Below, in pieces: positions 32,876-45,237 of a DNA stretch of 64,000 nt. The notes beneath the pieces were generated by a model that saw only the letters and a program-made list of their open reading frames with translations, did not search any database and was not told the DNA's origin. This DNA is from Piezodorus guildinii. Taxonomy: Eukaryota; Arthropoda; Insecta; Hemiptera; Pentatomidae. How positions within the stretch are numbered: position 1 is the first letter of the stretch; each line of letters starts with the position of its first letter. Location of the stretch: contig CM041292.1 of NCBI GenBank assembly GCA_023052935.1, positions 36,772,639-36,836,638 of the forward strand, read 5' to 3'. Made by a program: the position numbers and the translations under genes.

Positions 32876-33090
32876 AAAAAACCACAACGAAACTTGTTTT
32901 GTTTAGAATATTCTAGGAACGTACATTTAGGGTCACACTGTTATGCTAGATTAAGCCTTCTAGATTTTCTAAAGGGATATACGTCAATTTCTTCTCAGTA
33001 GGATAAAATGGCATTCAATTTATTTAACAATAAAAGCAGAATTTTTTTTATCGCTTTGAAATAATATTTAAAAACAATAACAATTCTCCT

Positions 33091-33282
33091 GAAGTCAGAA
33101 AACAATACTTACATACAGATCTTCACATACCAACACTCAAGAACAAATTTGGGACCCTCTACAAACGTTTCCACAACAGCTCACAACGACATACCAACTC
33201 ACTAATACAAAGCATGTCCACTAGTAACATGCAGCACAAAACTTGCAGAAGGCTGAAAAGAAGTTGGACGCTTCTTACCTGA
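33091..33282 (+). pseudogene. Jockey family C ORF2 C-terminal fragment
   Basis: A 63-codon open end: HTDLHIPTLKNKFGTLYKRF and CRRLKRSWTLLT then stop. The pattern H.DL.IP and the closing RRLKRSW mark a Jockey ORF2 tail distinct from families A and B. A T-rich UTR-like sequence follows. No tail or TSD was resolved. Confidence 0.8.
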
Positions 33283-33382
33283 ATGCGTAAAAGGAAGTAC
33301 GCCAGGAAGAGGTGCCTCTGGCATTCTTCTTTTCCTTCATTGTCTACATTAATTGACAGATGACCAAAAACTTGGACCCAAA

Positions 33383-33490
33383 AAAAAAAGTTCGCGTCTC
33401 GGTGCTAGGAGGGACTATTTATCTCAGCATTTACTCGGAGAAACCCAGTATAGCCTCAAAGGCGGGTTGAGGGAACAAAAGAACCAACAT
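33383..33490 (+). mobile_element. SINE family 2, 5'-truncated copy
   Basis: GTCTCGGTGCTAGGAGGGAC followed by AGCCTCAAAGGCGGGTTGAG matches the body of the family 2 SINE at 36815-37008 in the opposite strand. The tRNA-like head is absent. Confidence 0.65.
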
Positions 33491-35339
33491 TGACTGACAG
33501 GTGTGAATAAAAAATTTAAAAAATAAAAAAATATTCATTAAACTGTTTCTCTTTCACCTGCACACCAACATAATCCGGAAGTAGTATGTTTAAACATATT
33601 TGTTCTAGATTTAGTTAGAATATTTCTTAATAATATTAAATTAATGTGATGTAGTTTGTGATTAGAAATTCGGTTATCTTTTAAACGAGTACTTCTTTTA
33701 GAGCCATTGAAAAACAATTTCTATAAAAGTTTTTGAAATTATGTTTATCAATAAGTATAATGTGCTATCTATTCTTTATCTAAAAGCTAAAAGCTTCTAG
33801 AGTTCTATAATAAAGCTAAATTAAATCGGACTGTCTTAGCCTAATGAACCTTGCTCTTTTTTTTTTTTTTTTATTTACTCAGAGGACCATTTTTCACAAA
33901 TTGCACCCTTATTTTACATTTAGATTGTAAGGGGATTTCAGCTTCATGAACATTTTATCTGTCTGAATATACTGGACCATAGTTGCTTTCAGATGCATAT
34001 AGTATTTTAAGAAGCCCCGTGAAATGGAAAAAAAAAGAAGCCTTAGTACGAAAAATGGGCCTACTTTTAGACAGATTCTTATTGGGGTTATTCAAATTCT
34101 AGAAAAAAAAAAATTTGACTCATTTAATTTTACTTTGAATTGATTTTATTTATACTTTCATATACACTCAAATATTTTTATTTGACAGACTATTTTGTAT
34201 TAATAAATTTTCTTCCATTACTTAAACATCGTCCCCAATTTCTTTCACGGCAATCAGTTGAAGAGAATTTCTATAGAAATATAAACTATTTTCACAGAAT
34301 ATGGATGATATTTAAAATAAACTCATAAAATAACATCAATTTAAAACATAATATTACTAAGAGATTATGAACATCGTCCTAAACCAGAAATATGAAAGCA
34401 AATCCTGACATGCTAGGAACACGAAGAAGCTTTGGTGGATTAGTGCAATTATGTGGATAACAAATACCTTACAAAAAAGTGTCAATATACTTTTTTGGCT
34501 TTTGTTAAAGAATCCCGTTGATATATTTATATAATGCGCTGATGTGGAATGACTAGAGTTTTTAAAACCTTTATGAAACATAAAAACTTATGTGAAACCC
34601 CTAACAAAAAATAAATGAACCAATAAAAATAGCGCTGGCGATGTAAGTAATAAAAAAAAAAATGGGATTTACCTATAACGGTCTGTTGTTAATTCTATGT
34701 AAAACTCTGAGCAAAAAACAAAGAATACCAGAGCAATCATCATTCTTCATATTCAGTATGATTTGTTTGCTGTGCCGATTGGCTTATTCTTGTTATCCAG
34801 GATTTCAGCTCAATTCAAAACACCTTTCGAAATAGTTATAATAGTTAATTAATTTTTAACATGAAAATATAAAACATAAAGATTAATTCAGTTTTAAAAT
34901 ATTTTTGTGCGCAAGTTTATATTTCAAGTTATATTTTCTCGAAAGCATTCCATAGTATTCTGTCAAGTTCACATATTCTATAATCTTTCAGTTCAATTCA
35001 TACAAAAAAAAAATTAATGAGTAAGACTTAATATAGTGTTTTCTTTACTAACAAATGTGCAATTTTAACTTTCTGAATTTTAATTTAAACGGGAGACATT
35101 GCTGCATAAAAATAAATATTGCTGATGTTATATTTCACAACAATTTACTATAATTTGTCTATCATATAAAAAATATTAGCAGTCCTGTAATATTTTATTT
35201 TTGAAAATTATGCGTTGCGGGTTATGTATAACCTAGCGCCCTTCACATAATGCTACTGTTTTTGTTGCATCCACCAAATGAATCTACCATAAAATTTAGT
35301 TTAACTGATGATGTATTCAACGTTTTGCTACATCAACAT
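33491..35339. other. AT-rich spacer, nothing recognised
   Basis: Long T and A runs (about 33855). Frames at 34140-34328 and 34357-34581 are low-complexity or unrecognised. Confidence 0.55.
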
Positions 35340-36147
35340 TATGAGGCAAAGCTCACCTTCCACTTCACTACAAAAAGCCCATCTACAAGACTATCATAAG
35401 GCCCAATCTTTACTACAGGAATTGAGCTTTGGGGCTCTGTTTTAAGTTAAAAGGGGTGGACATAATCTAATGACGATTATCAGATCATTCGAATTAATCG
35501 GTTTGGAGAAACGAATGATCATTCGAACTGAATTTTTTAACGATAATTAAGGGATTATAAGGGGTTGGGATAATCGAATGACCTTTTTTTTTATTTTCCT
35601 CATCACATAAATATTGTGCATATTTCCACCTAGGCTCAGCCAGCTCAGCAATCATAGAGAGGGGAATTGTGCCATATTGTTTTTCAGAATGCATATTAAT
35701 CATTCGATTATTTAAATAATCGAAGTCTGATCATTCGATTATGAACACGCCTAGTTTTAACCATCTAATTCCACCCGTATCCAGTCCTTATAATCCAATT
35801 TTTTTCTTAAAATCCTCAATACTCCTAATCAAGAATAAAATCATCCATAAAGACTTTAATATTCCATATGTTGCAGATTTGGCCAGAATGAGGTATCGCT
35901 AATTCCACGACAAACGTCACTCCCACTGTTTTTAAATCCACTAGTTTAAATGCTTGCTTCCTCTTCAATTCCCGATAATCCTCCAAGGCGTCTGAAAATA
36001 AGATGGCCTCGAGACCTTTTTGTTTAGATTAACTATTGAAGTGCTGTCAAATGGGGTTCCCTACATGTTTTTTTCATTCAATTTTATCATATAACATATT
36101 TTCTTGTTGTCTTGTTGAATAAGTAGTAAATTTTAATAAATAAGAAA
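35340..36147 (+). pseudogene. Jockey family B ORF2 C-terminal fragment, interrupted by a MITE
   Basis: Begins at the equivalent of LNYKRLIYMTIIRP and runs to the end of ORF2 (RRLK..WPRD.FV near 36000) and a short UTR with an A tail at about 36140. Several stops and shifts. ATTATGAGGCA before it and CTTATGAAGCA after the tail look like an imperfect TSD. The sequence is split at GTTTTAA by the MITE described next. Confidence 0.85.
35446..35753. mobile_element. MITE inside the Jockey B fragment
   Basis: A 308-bp insertion flanked by GTTTTAA at 35439-35445 and 35754-35760. The termini are imperfect inverted repeats: GTTAAAAGGGGTGGACATAA at the left; reading inward from the right, GGCGTGTTCATAATCGAATG. 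The interior repeats ATCATTCGA-type words in both orientations. No coding capacity. The overlap with TTAA leaves the superfamily open. Confidence 0.75.
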
Positions 36148-36197
36148 AAAAAACTTATGAAGCATTTTGCGAGAAAAAATAAGTAAAGTATAAATAT

Positions 36198-36206
<9 letters not shown>

Positions 36207-36239
<33 letters not shown>

Positions 36240-36571
36240 ATATTTATTGATATTTACAACTGTATTATTATATACAACAAGTAAATGTGATGGACATAGT
36301 AAACTGACATGAGTTACATGAAGAGACGCTACCCATTGGCAGCACTCTAAAAGTATTTTAAACTAGAAGGTCTCGAGGCCATCTTCTTTTCAGACGCCTC
36401 GGGGGATTGTCAGGAATGGAAGAGGATGACAGAATAGAAACTAGTGGATTAGAGTGGAAATGGAGTTTTTCATGGAATGATTGATACCTGGTTCGTGCTA
36501 ATTCAGAAACATATGGGACATTAAGGTCTTTATGGATGAGCTTATTCGTGACAAAGTAAGGAGCGTTAAGG
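36207..36571 (-). mobile_element. Jockey family B 3' fragment
   Basis: The poly-A tail (T run from 36209), UTR and last about 70 codons of ORF2 on the reverse strand, ending within the codons for ILNAPYFVTNKLIH. Flanked by the 11-bp duplication ATAAAAAGCTT at 36196-36206 and 36572-36582. The remnant frame is worn only slightly. Confidence 0.92.
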
Positions 36572-36814
36572 ATAAAAAGCTTAAAGACAGAAATTGTTAA
36601 TTAAAGATTTTTTTTATATCATTTTGTATATATGAAATAGATGAATCTCAACCGCTCTGTTACCTGTTGCTCTAAAATATGACAGATTGTATGAACATAC
36701 TAAATTTTAAAAAACACGATTTGAATTATTTAAAACAAGTATTAAAGTAAACTTTATTGAATTTCAGTTTTTCTGTTTTAATTCAACATTTTTTTTTTAT
36801 TTATTTTTTTTTTT

Positions 36815-37008
36815 GGTTCTTCCCTACCTCGCCTTTGAAGGCTATGCGGGGGTTTTTCTCGGGCCAGGGGGAGAGGGTGGGGGATAAATACCGAGATAAA
36901 ATCCCCTCAAGCACCGAGGCTCGAACTCATAATTATTTGGTTTCTCATAAGTTTTCGGTTCTCTTGTTGCTAGGCAACGCGCGCTAACACGCTCGGCCAC
37001 CCAGTCCC
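36815..37008 (-). mobile_element. SINE family 2 (tRNA-derived)
   Basis: On the reverse strand GGGGACTGGGTGGCCGAGCG holds an A box (TGGCCGAGCG), and GAGTTCGAGCCTC near 36920 holds a B box. The head resembles class II (Leu/Ser) tRNAs. The body ends CTTCAAAGGCGAGGTAGGGA with an A-rich tail (T runs at 36769-36815). Confidence 0.75.
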
Positions 37009-37638
37009 CAATTACTTTACTTACTTTTTTGGAAACGTTTCAGTACTTTATAGTTGTATTGCATTATGGTTGACAAATATTGATGACATGTCACTCAAAC
37101 ACCCTCCCTCCAAAAAAAAATAAAGCTAATGTTTTTAATGATTATTGATATAATTTATATTTTTTTTCTTGCTACCAAGAGATGAAAAAACAAAACAATT
37201 TTATTTGTCTATAACGGTATGCAGCAACCGATCCTTGAAAAATCTATATCTTACATATTAGGATATTATTTAATAAAGGAACTTCTAGAAAATCTTTCTG
37301 ATGAAGCATAACGGCATTCCACGAACCTTCCCTAACAGCCTTCACCAGGTAGTGCAGCACGCAGCTAAACCACACTAAGTAAAAGCGGTTACCTAACTCC
37401 TCGCCTTTTACTACAGTCAGTGTCACCTGGAAAATTAGCCACAGAAAAGAGAGGAACGAGAGGAGAAATGGGTCTTTGGTATTTTCTTGCTGTTGTTGAT
37501 ACACATTATTTATTTCATTTCGAATGTGACCACAAAACTACTACACAAGACTATATAACATCGAATAATTTAAAAGTGTACAGGTATATAAATGGTAAAT
37601 ACATTTATAACTTAATTTACTTTTAGGCACAATTGAAT
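37009..37638. other. Spacer, nothing recognised
   Basis: Opposing frames at 37244-37504 and 37420-37626 show no motif. Confidence 0.5.
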
Positions 37639-37652
37639 AAAAATTAACGATA

Positions 37653-37728
37653 TGTAAATTATCCCGTTTACTTGTTGTATTTATTATAAGTACAGTTGTA
37701 AATATCAATAAAATACTAAAATAAAATA
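37653..37728 (+). mobile_element. Jockey 3'-end micro-insertion (76 bp)
   Basis: Only the last stretch of a Jockey UTR (ACTTGTTGTATTTATTATAA, CAGTTGTAAATATCAATAAA) and an A-rich tail, between copies of AAAAATTAACGATA at 37639-37652 and 37729-37742. An extreme 5' truncation. Confidence 0.88.
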
Positions 37729-37914
37729 AAAAATTAACGATAAATTGTAATCAAAGCGAAAATGAAAACTAAACGAGTATATACAGGAATTCATGAGTTT
37801 TTCAATAAAACAAGTTTTCAATGGAATCGCCAAAAAAAAAAAAATTTGTTTGCATTTTGCTTTTATGCATTTTATAATAATATTATTTATTTATTGAGGC
37901 ATAATACAAATGGC

Positions 37915-38905
37915 ATTGAGTAGAATAGAATATATTTTATTTGTGAAAGACAAAGTCTTGTACAAATTTACCAACATAAAATACAATTACAAAAGAAATA
38001 TAACCTGAGTCTAGTGCTCTTTACCCAAAACATTAAACAAAAGATAAAACATGTACTCCTTGACAAAATAGTAAACAAAAATAAAACGAACTGGATAATA
38101 CAAAATTTTTTAACATAATATTGATTACTACACAATATTAAACTTAAAGTAGTGAGACATCTAAAATAAACGGAAGCGTGGTAAAAGTACAGTGATTAAA
38201 TGGTTTCGAAAACTATTCACGTAATATTGTTTAAATAGAACTAATAGAATCATATTTATTACATATGTTTAAGATATAAATATAAAGACTGTTCAGTCTG
38301 GCTTCACTATTAATGTTCAAGATATTTTCAATTTTTTGTAGGTCACAGGATATGGATTCAGATGGTTTTATGATATATTGTCTATTGTCTTTAAAGGTTG
38401 GGCAATGTAGGAGGATATGGTACAAACTATTGTTGAAATAATCATTGCAAAATATACAAAGTTCATTTGCCTTAATAATAATTGTTTTGTTTTCATGATG
38501 GAGTTTGATGATCTCTGGGTTTCCTACCCTTAGTTGGCTGATACATCTTATTTTCTTAAAATTTAGCCTATATGTTAAGTACTCTTCTGGTTTATGTAGG
38601 TTGTAACTGCTGAGTAATCGGTATATCGGGTTACTATTTGAGTTCATTGCTCTATTAATGTCAGTTAAATAGTTATTGCTTATGATTGTTTCGATAATAT
38701 CGGCTTTGTGATTCAAAATATCGTTTTCCAGAGGCGCATTGAATTTTTCTTTACATCCATAGTTGTGGGCTATCATATTGACCTGTGAAACCCAGTTGTA
38801 ATCTATATCAGGCTTTTCTGCATAATGGCAATGAGTATTAGTGCTAAAATGGAACATGCACTCAATAGATGAAAAAAAAACACAATGAAATACCTTCACT
38901 ATTTG
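37915..38905 (-). pseudogene. Non-LTR retrotransposon C-terminus with zinc finger, plus 3' UTR
   Basis: A 222-codon reverse-strand frame (38231-38899) with the non-LTR ORF2 C-terminal pattern RCISQLRVGNPEI followed by CIFCNDYFNNSLYHILLHCP, a CCHC finger. Upstream RT is absent, so the copy is 5'-truncated. Its UTR (37915-38230) ends in an ATTCTATTCTA-type tail. CR1/L2-like or Tx1-like affiliation is possible; the clade is not settled. The first about 20 residues are probably flank. Confidence 0.75.
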
Positions 38906-39057
38906 TTCTATGCAACTTTACTTTCCACATTATCTCCTTTTTTTAGGAATGTCTTATTCATCAAATCATCTCGAAGGTACACTAGTCAGGAAATGACTGA
39001 CCGATATTTGATATTCATCATGTATAATGTATTTTACATGATGCATGTATTCTTTAT

Positions 39058-39058
<1 letters not shown>

Positions 39059-39122
<64 letters not shown>
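39059..39122. repeat. (AT)n microsatellite
   Basis: About 60 bp of alternating AT; it produces Tyr-Ile repeat frames on both strands that are not genes. Confidence 0.95.
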
Positions 39123-39127
<5 letters not shown>

Positions 39128-39174
39128 CGTGATCGTGAAAAATGAGAAAATAATCAAGTCTTCAAGTCAAAATG

Positions 39175-39388
39175 TTCTATTTGTTTATGTGTTTTTATAA
39201 TTTACCATAGTTCTGTAGTATACCTTTAGAAAGTTAAAAAAAAAAAAAAAATATTTTTTGTCTCTCAAATTGCATAAACTGTCGTTTATAATTATATCAA
39301 TTGCTGTTTAATTTATTATAAATATTTCCTCTGAAACAAGATATAAATTTCTTTTTAACTACAACATGTACTACTAATTTTGAAATTT
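39175..39388. repeat. Repeat Z, left part, split by the nested insertion
   Basis: AATTTACCATAGTTCTGTAG and, further on, TTGCTGTTTAATTTATTATA, CTCTGAAAC and TAATTTTGAAATTT match 49280-49325 and 49705-49801. The unit resumes at 47506 after 8.1 kb of inserted retrotransposons, with TAATTTTGAAATTT duplicated at 39375-39388 and 47506-47519. Confidence 0.8.
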
Positions 39389-41095
39389 TTATTTTTTATA
39401 ACATAATTTATTGAAATTTACAACTGTACTTCAAAATACAATAAGTAAATGTGTAGATGACAAAAGATAAATGGCGTGATACAGACTTGAAGAAGAGCTA
39501 CCCAATGGCAGCACTCCTGTAACTTTTCTAAACTAGAAAGTCTCGAGGCCATCTTCTTTTCAGACGCCTCGGAGGATTGTCAGGATCAGAAGAGGAAGCA
39601 AGGATTGAAACTAGTGGGTTAGAGTGGGAGATGAGTTTGTTATGGAAGGAGTGATATCTGGTTCGGGCTAGATCTGCAACAAATGGAATATTTAGGTCTT
39701 TATGGATGAGCTTATTAGTGACAAAGTAAGGAGCGTTGAGGATTTTACGAAGGATTTTGGATTGTAAGGATTGGATCCGGGAAGAATTTGAAGGTTTAGT
39801 AGAGCCCCAAAGCTCAATTCCGTAAGTCCATATAGGCCTAATGATAGTCATGTAGAGGAGTCTTTTATAGTTAAGTGGAAGTTTAAAGCGTTTGTCAAGT
39901 AAGTGTTGAAGTAATCGAAAGCGACGAGCAGTTTCTTGTCGTTTCAGTCTAGTGTGCGGATTCCATGTGAGACGTTTGTCAAGCAGGAGACCTAGATAGC
40001 GGATCTGTTCGACTGGGACAAGCGGAATATTATTAAAGGATACTGTAGGACAGGAGGTCATTGGTTTACGACGGAGGGTAAAGGTTATTTGGTGAGATTT
40101 TTCTGAATTTATTTCAATTCTCCAATTCTGACACCATACTTGAAGGTCTCTGATGTGGGATTGTAGGGTTTGAGAGGCAATAGTAGGATCGTTATTGACT
40201 GATAACACACAAGTGTCATCAGCATACGTAGAGAGGAAAGTGTTAGGATTGGTTGGGATGTCAGCTGTATGGACTGTGAAGAGAATGGGTCCAAGGATAC
40301 TGCCTTCTGGGACGCCAGCTGACTGAAGAAAAAGGTATAAACAGGAGCACTTGTTTATTTGGAAGGATCTGTCAGTGAGATAGGACTGGATGATGAGGAA
40401 GTATGTTGGAGGAAGGAATTTTCGGAGTTTGTAAAGCAGTCCTAAGAGCCAGACTCGGTCAAAGGCCTCTTCTACGTCAAGAAAGGCTCCCGTGCAGTAC
40501 AATCCATGCTCCAAAGCAGAGGAGATTACATCCACCATACGATGACATTGCTGGATAGTGGAATGGAATGTTTTGGAAGCCAAACTGATGATCGGGGATA
40601 ATATTATTGGAATCAAGGATGGGATAGATACGTTTTAGAAGGAGTTTTTCAAGGATTTTTCCTATGATGCATAAAAGAGAGATGGGGCGGTAAGAGGACG
40701 GATATTCTGGTGGCTTTTTGGGTTTATGTATCATTTTTACTGTGGATAATTTCTAGGAGTCAGGAAAATATGTTGTACGGAGTACAGCATTATAAATGTA
40801 GGTAAGGAATAGGATGGCTTTTCGTGAAAGGAGTTTTAAAATTTGGGATGTGATTGGATCGGGCCCTGGAGCTTTGCGGGATGACAGACTATGAATAATG
40901 CTAGAAATTTCAGAAGGATGGAAAGCTTTAGGTGGAAGAGACATTTGGAGAGGAATAGTTAGTTCTGCTTCAATACATTCAATGTGATCGGGATTAAGGA
41001 TATCAGGTGTGAGGAATAAAAGTTTTAAGAAGATGCTGACCAAAAAGCTGGGCTTTTTCCTCGTCTGTTTTTTCCAGCTTTGGGATTCGGTAAGG
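39389..41095 (-). pseudogene. Jockey family B copy, 3' main part (RT), split by an I-group element
   Basis: Reverse-strand ORF2 in three frames: 40753-41043 (PDPITSQILKLLSRKA), 40477-40734 (YRPISLLCIIGKILEKLLLK, HQFGFQ), 39528-40616 (GAFLDVEEAFDRVW, GVPEGSILGP, YADDTCVL, PRRLKRRWPRDFLV). GVPEG replaces the usual GVPQG, and at least two frameshifts break it. The 5' continuation lies at 47389-47505; rejoined over the 14-bp duplication GGGATTCGGTAAGG the two pieces align to the Jockey A ORF2. The UTR and tail end at 39389. Confidence 0.93.
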
Positions 41096-41241
41096 GTAGG
41101 GCGATAAATGACGAGATTATTACGCCCGTAAAATTCATGATGGTCATAGAAACTTGTATAATTTCTTTACAGTGCAGAATTTTTAATTACTTCATACTTA
41201 CTTCTAAGATAATATATTAATGCTGGTCCATTCGATTTTAA
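41096..41241. other. Unique segment between I-element tail and TSD
   Basis: About 145 bp not resembling tail sequence lies between the A-rich tract and the left target duplication. A 3'-transduced flank or a rearrangement would explain it; no poly-A is seen at its edge. Confidence 0.5.
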
Positions 41242-41585
41242 TTGTTTTTTTTATTTTATTTATTGATTTATTTTATTATTATTATTCAATCATTATTATT
41301 TATATACATACACATACATATACATAAATATATACATATATATACACATATATACACACACACACACATACATACATACACATACGCATACACACACACA
41401 CATACACATATATATATATATATTTTTTTTTTAATATTTTTTTTTTTATTTTTTTTTTATTTATTTATTTTTTTTTTTAATATTTTTTTTATTATTTTAT
41501 TTTTTTATTTATTATTTTTTATTTTATTTTTTATTTTTTTTTTATTTATTTATTTATTTTTTTTGTTTATTTATTTATTTATTTT
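41242..41585. repeat. Low-complexity tract (I-element tail expanded)
   Basis: On the reverse strand, (AAAT)n- and A-rich sequence grading into (TG)n/(TA)n repeats. It likely grew from the element's A-rich tail. The 226-codon frame across it is not a gene. Confidence 0.85.
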
Positions 41586-44500
41586 TTATATCTTATTGTA
41601 TAGTTCGATTTCTTTTAGAATCTCTATAACTAAATCGAGAACATCCTTATTATCCCCTAATAATGATGAGAGTTGCCTAGACAGGCCTCGAGAAGAAAAC
41701 GCAGCTGCGTACAGCGGGCAGTCTTCTAAGATGTGCTGCATTGTGAGTGGAGTAGAGTACCGTTCGCATTTTGTTACCTCCGCTTTATCCATAAGGTATC
41801 CATGTGTGAGTCGAGAGTGGCCTATTCGCAATCTGGTGACGACTACTTCTTCTCTTCTACAGCCTCTCACGCAGCTTCTCCAGGGCTTTGTCGTATTCTT
41901 AATTCCCCGTAGCTTATTTTGAGGGAACACTGACAGCCAAGAGGTTTCCCAGTCGCTGGAGATTTTATCTCTTAACCATTTTTTAATATCGTGCTGTTCA
42001 AATAGTTTAATTGGGGGAATATTCAGTTGTGCGGCCTCTTTCGCCGCTTTGTCTGCTGCTTCATTACCTGGTATACCAATATGGGCTGGCGTCCAAATGA
42101 AGGTGACAGTCTTTTCCAATTCTTTTAGTATGAGGAGATAATTTTTAATAGTATTCATAGTACTGTTTGTTGAATATTGGTTTTCCAGGGATTTAACTGA
42201 TGATAGAGAATCTGTACAGATATAGATAACACGACTGTTCGAATTAATGGCTGTATATAAAGCTGAACTAATAGCTTGTAGCTCCGCGGTGAATACAGAA
42301 GTAAAGGGTGGGAGCTTATATTTTTTGATCTTCTGGGCAGAAACGACTGAGCAGCCCACATTTTCTCCTGTCTTAGAGCCGTCAGTATAAATGATATGAC
42401 AGTCTGAAGATGTTTCGTTGATCATGGCGAAGAATTCTTTGATCAGCATGTGTCGGGGTAATTTTTCTTTAAGTCTTAGGAGTTTTAGGTTTATTGCAGG
42501 TGGAGAATAGGTCCAGGGTGGGTTTTCAAACGAGGTGCGGGTAAAATCGACCTCTCGTTTTATTAGCATAATAGTTGCTCGTTGCCTGATTCCTAGAGGT
42601 GCTGAAGAACGGGGTTGAGCATCGTAGATTTGGCAGTGTTTCGGTTGGAAGATAAGATGATAAGCTGGGTTGTCGAGTTGTGGTAAGAGTTTCGAAAGAT
42701 ACGATGAGATGATTTGTTGCCGTCTGAAGAGCAAGGGAGGAACACTGGACTCAGCTGATAAGCTCGTTATTGGAGACGTTCGAAAGGCACCAGTCGCCAG
42801 GCGGATTCCAGAATGTAGGATGGAGTCTAGAAGTGATAGATATGTAGATTTGGCTGAAGAGTAAGACTCACAGCCATAATCAAGCTTTGATTGGATTAAG
42901 TTCGTATAAACCATCAGCATACTTTTCCTATCGGCTCCCCAGGAAGTTCCTGCTAGAACCTTTAGAAGATCAAGTCTTTTCCTACATACTTCCCTAAGGT
43001 ACTTTATGTGGCTGATCCAGTTTAACTTTTCGTCTATCAGTAAGCCGAGAAACTAAACATCAGTAGAGAACGTAAGGATATTTGTTCCTAAAGTGAGGTC
43101 AGGAGCGACTGTAGGGTTACGTTTTCTCGAAAAGCGAATGCATTTGGTTTTGTGTGGGGAAAATTTAAAATTATTCTTCCTAGCCCAAACTTCCAGTTTA
43201 TTGAGTGTATTCTGGAGGATTCTTTTCATCCACTCTATATTTGTGTATCTTAAGAAGATTGCCACATCATCTACAAATACAAAGGCTCGTACAGATCGGG
43301 GAAATATTTCTGTTATACTATTAATGGCTATAGCGAAGAGAACACAGCTGATAACACTTCCTTGAGGAAGTCCACATTGCATTACCTTAGGATTAGAAAG
43401 GGTATTGCCTATTCTTATTCTTATTGTTCTATTTGAAAGAAAATTTTTAATGAAGATAGGTAGATTCCCACCAAATCCCCAGTCGTATAATTGTTTGAGG
43501 ATTGTGTACTTGTTTACTGAGTCGTACGCTTTCTCTATATCAAAAAATATCCCTATTGCTTCTTGTTTAGTAATGAGTGTGTTAAGAATTTCAGCCTCAA
43601 GAGTAGCAAGGTGATCAATGGTGGATCTTCCTTTCCTAAAACCACATTGCACTGGGGACAGTAAACTATGCTTTTCTAGAAACCATAGTAGGCGTTTGTT
43701 TACCATTTTTTCCATTAGTTTGCACATGCAGCTCCTTAGAGAAATCGGTCTGTAATTGTTGATTTGAGTTTTGTCTTTTCCAGGTTTGGGTATAGGTATA
43801 ATTATTGATTCTTGCCATGATGCAGGAAACTTGTGTGCTGTCCAGATTTCGTTATAGAGATGTAGGAGGGCACGCTTGCAAGTTAGTGGAAGATTTTTTA
43901 ACATTAGATTATGAATGTCATCAGGTCCAGGAGTGGTTGGCTTCAGTTCGGCGATGACTTGATCAAGTTCGGTAATCGAGAAAGGAAGGTTATAAATATC
44001 ATTGGTGTTCAATGGAAAAGTGACATCTGAGGTCGGAGTCGAATCTTCGTGGTTAGTTGGAGCGTCTGAAAAGTATTCTGCAAAGGATTCGGCTATTGGT
44101 TCTGGGTTTGAGATGATTTGATCATTTATTTTAAGGGCAATTGTAGAACAATCGTGGATTCCTCCAATGGAGTTTATTTTGTTCCATACATTTTTGATGG
44201 GAGTGTATGCATTTATCTGTTCTAAATAGGTGAGCCAAGACGTTTTCCTTTTGTGTTTAACGACGTTCCTGGCTTTGGCTTTAAATTTTTTGTATTGTAT
44301 AAAGTTTGTGGTAGTGGGATATTTTACAAACTTTCGAAGCGCTCTATTTCTGTCCCTAATAACTTGACGGCATTCGTCATCAAACCAAGGGCAATGGTTC
44401 ACTTTTGTAGATCCTCGAGATTTCGGAATGCTTTCATATGCGGCGTCTATTATGTGTTTCGTGAGCCCTGTCGTAATTGTATCAATATTTTCTGCGTAAT

Positions 44501-45237
44501 TTTGGAATAGGAAGGAAAGTTTTTGTTGAAAAAGGTTCCAGTCAGCTTTTGAAGTGATCCACCTAGGATATTTCTGGACTGGAGGGAGTTGACTTGTGAG
44601 AGAAATGACCAGAGGGAAATGGTCACTGCCGTGTTGGTCTGGTGCAGTATCCCATATGACTCTATTTAGCATACTAGGTGAACAGAAGGTAATATCTATG
44701 GATGATGGCGTTGTGTACTGTGGGCTTATATACGTAGTATTCCCATTATTCAATATGATACTATCTGTAGCATCTATTACACGTTTTATAGAATTTCCCC
44801 TACTATTATTTGAAGGTGAGCCCATGATTCATGTGCACCATTCAGATCCCCAGTAACAAGGTAAGGGGTAGGAAGGTCACCAATCAGTTGAATCAGAGCA
44901 GCTTCGTTTATTGCTACGCTTGGAGAAAGGTAAATATTGCATATGGTGAATGAAAAGGTGTGGTGAACTCTAACCGCTAGTGCATGTAATGAGGTATTTA
45001 TAGCTAATTCTTCAGAAGGATATTATTTTTGGATTGCAGTGATTATTCCCCAGCTTCCCGGACCTTCAGATGCTCTATCTTTTCTGAATACGTTGTACTG
45101 TTTTAGAGAAAAACTGTTAATAGGTTTTAGCTTGGTTTCTTGGAGACATATAGCCCAAGGGTTGTATTCTTTCATTATTAATTTTAATTCTTCAAACTGA
45201 GTCCTTACTCCATTGCAGTTCCAACTGATTAGATTCA
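41586..45237 (-). pseudogene. I-group ORF2: endonuclease, reverse transcriptase, RNase H
   Basis: Starts at 45237 with MNLISWNCNGVRTQFEELK and CLQETKL; after frame breaks near 45020 and 44830 the endonuclease continues (YLVTGDLNGAHE, then HGSDHFPLVI). The RT (about 44150-43100) shows IPIPKPGKDK, NNYRPISL, QCGFRKGRSTIDHL, GIFFDIEKAYDSV, GLPQGSVISCVLF and AFVFVDDVAIF. A TAG near 43054 interrupts just before FLGLLIDEKLNW. The rest (42920-41586) carries RNase H: IYTDGSKTGENVGC, FTAELQAI, YICTDSLSS and TPAHIGIPGNEAADKAAKEA, all catalytic acidic residues present. A C-terminal finger (C..YS...QHILEDCP) looks partly lost. Confidence 0.92.

Noticed and set aside
38885..39157. Open frames on both strands with long Tyr-Ile repeats (also near 24628-24834)
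   Set aside because: They are translations of (AT)n microsatellites.
41242..41922. 226-codon forward frame rich in Phe/Ile/His/Thr
   Set aside because: It is low-complexity tail sequence running into the antisense of the I-group RNase H region.
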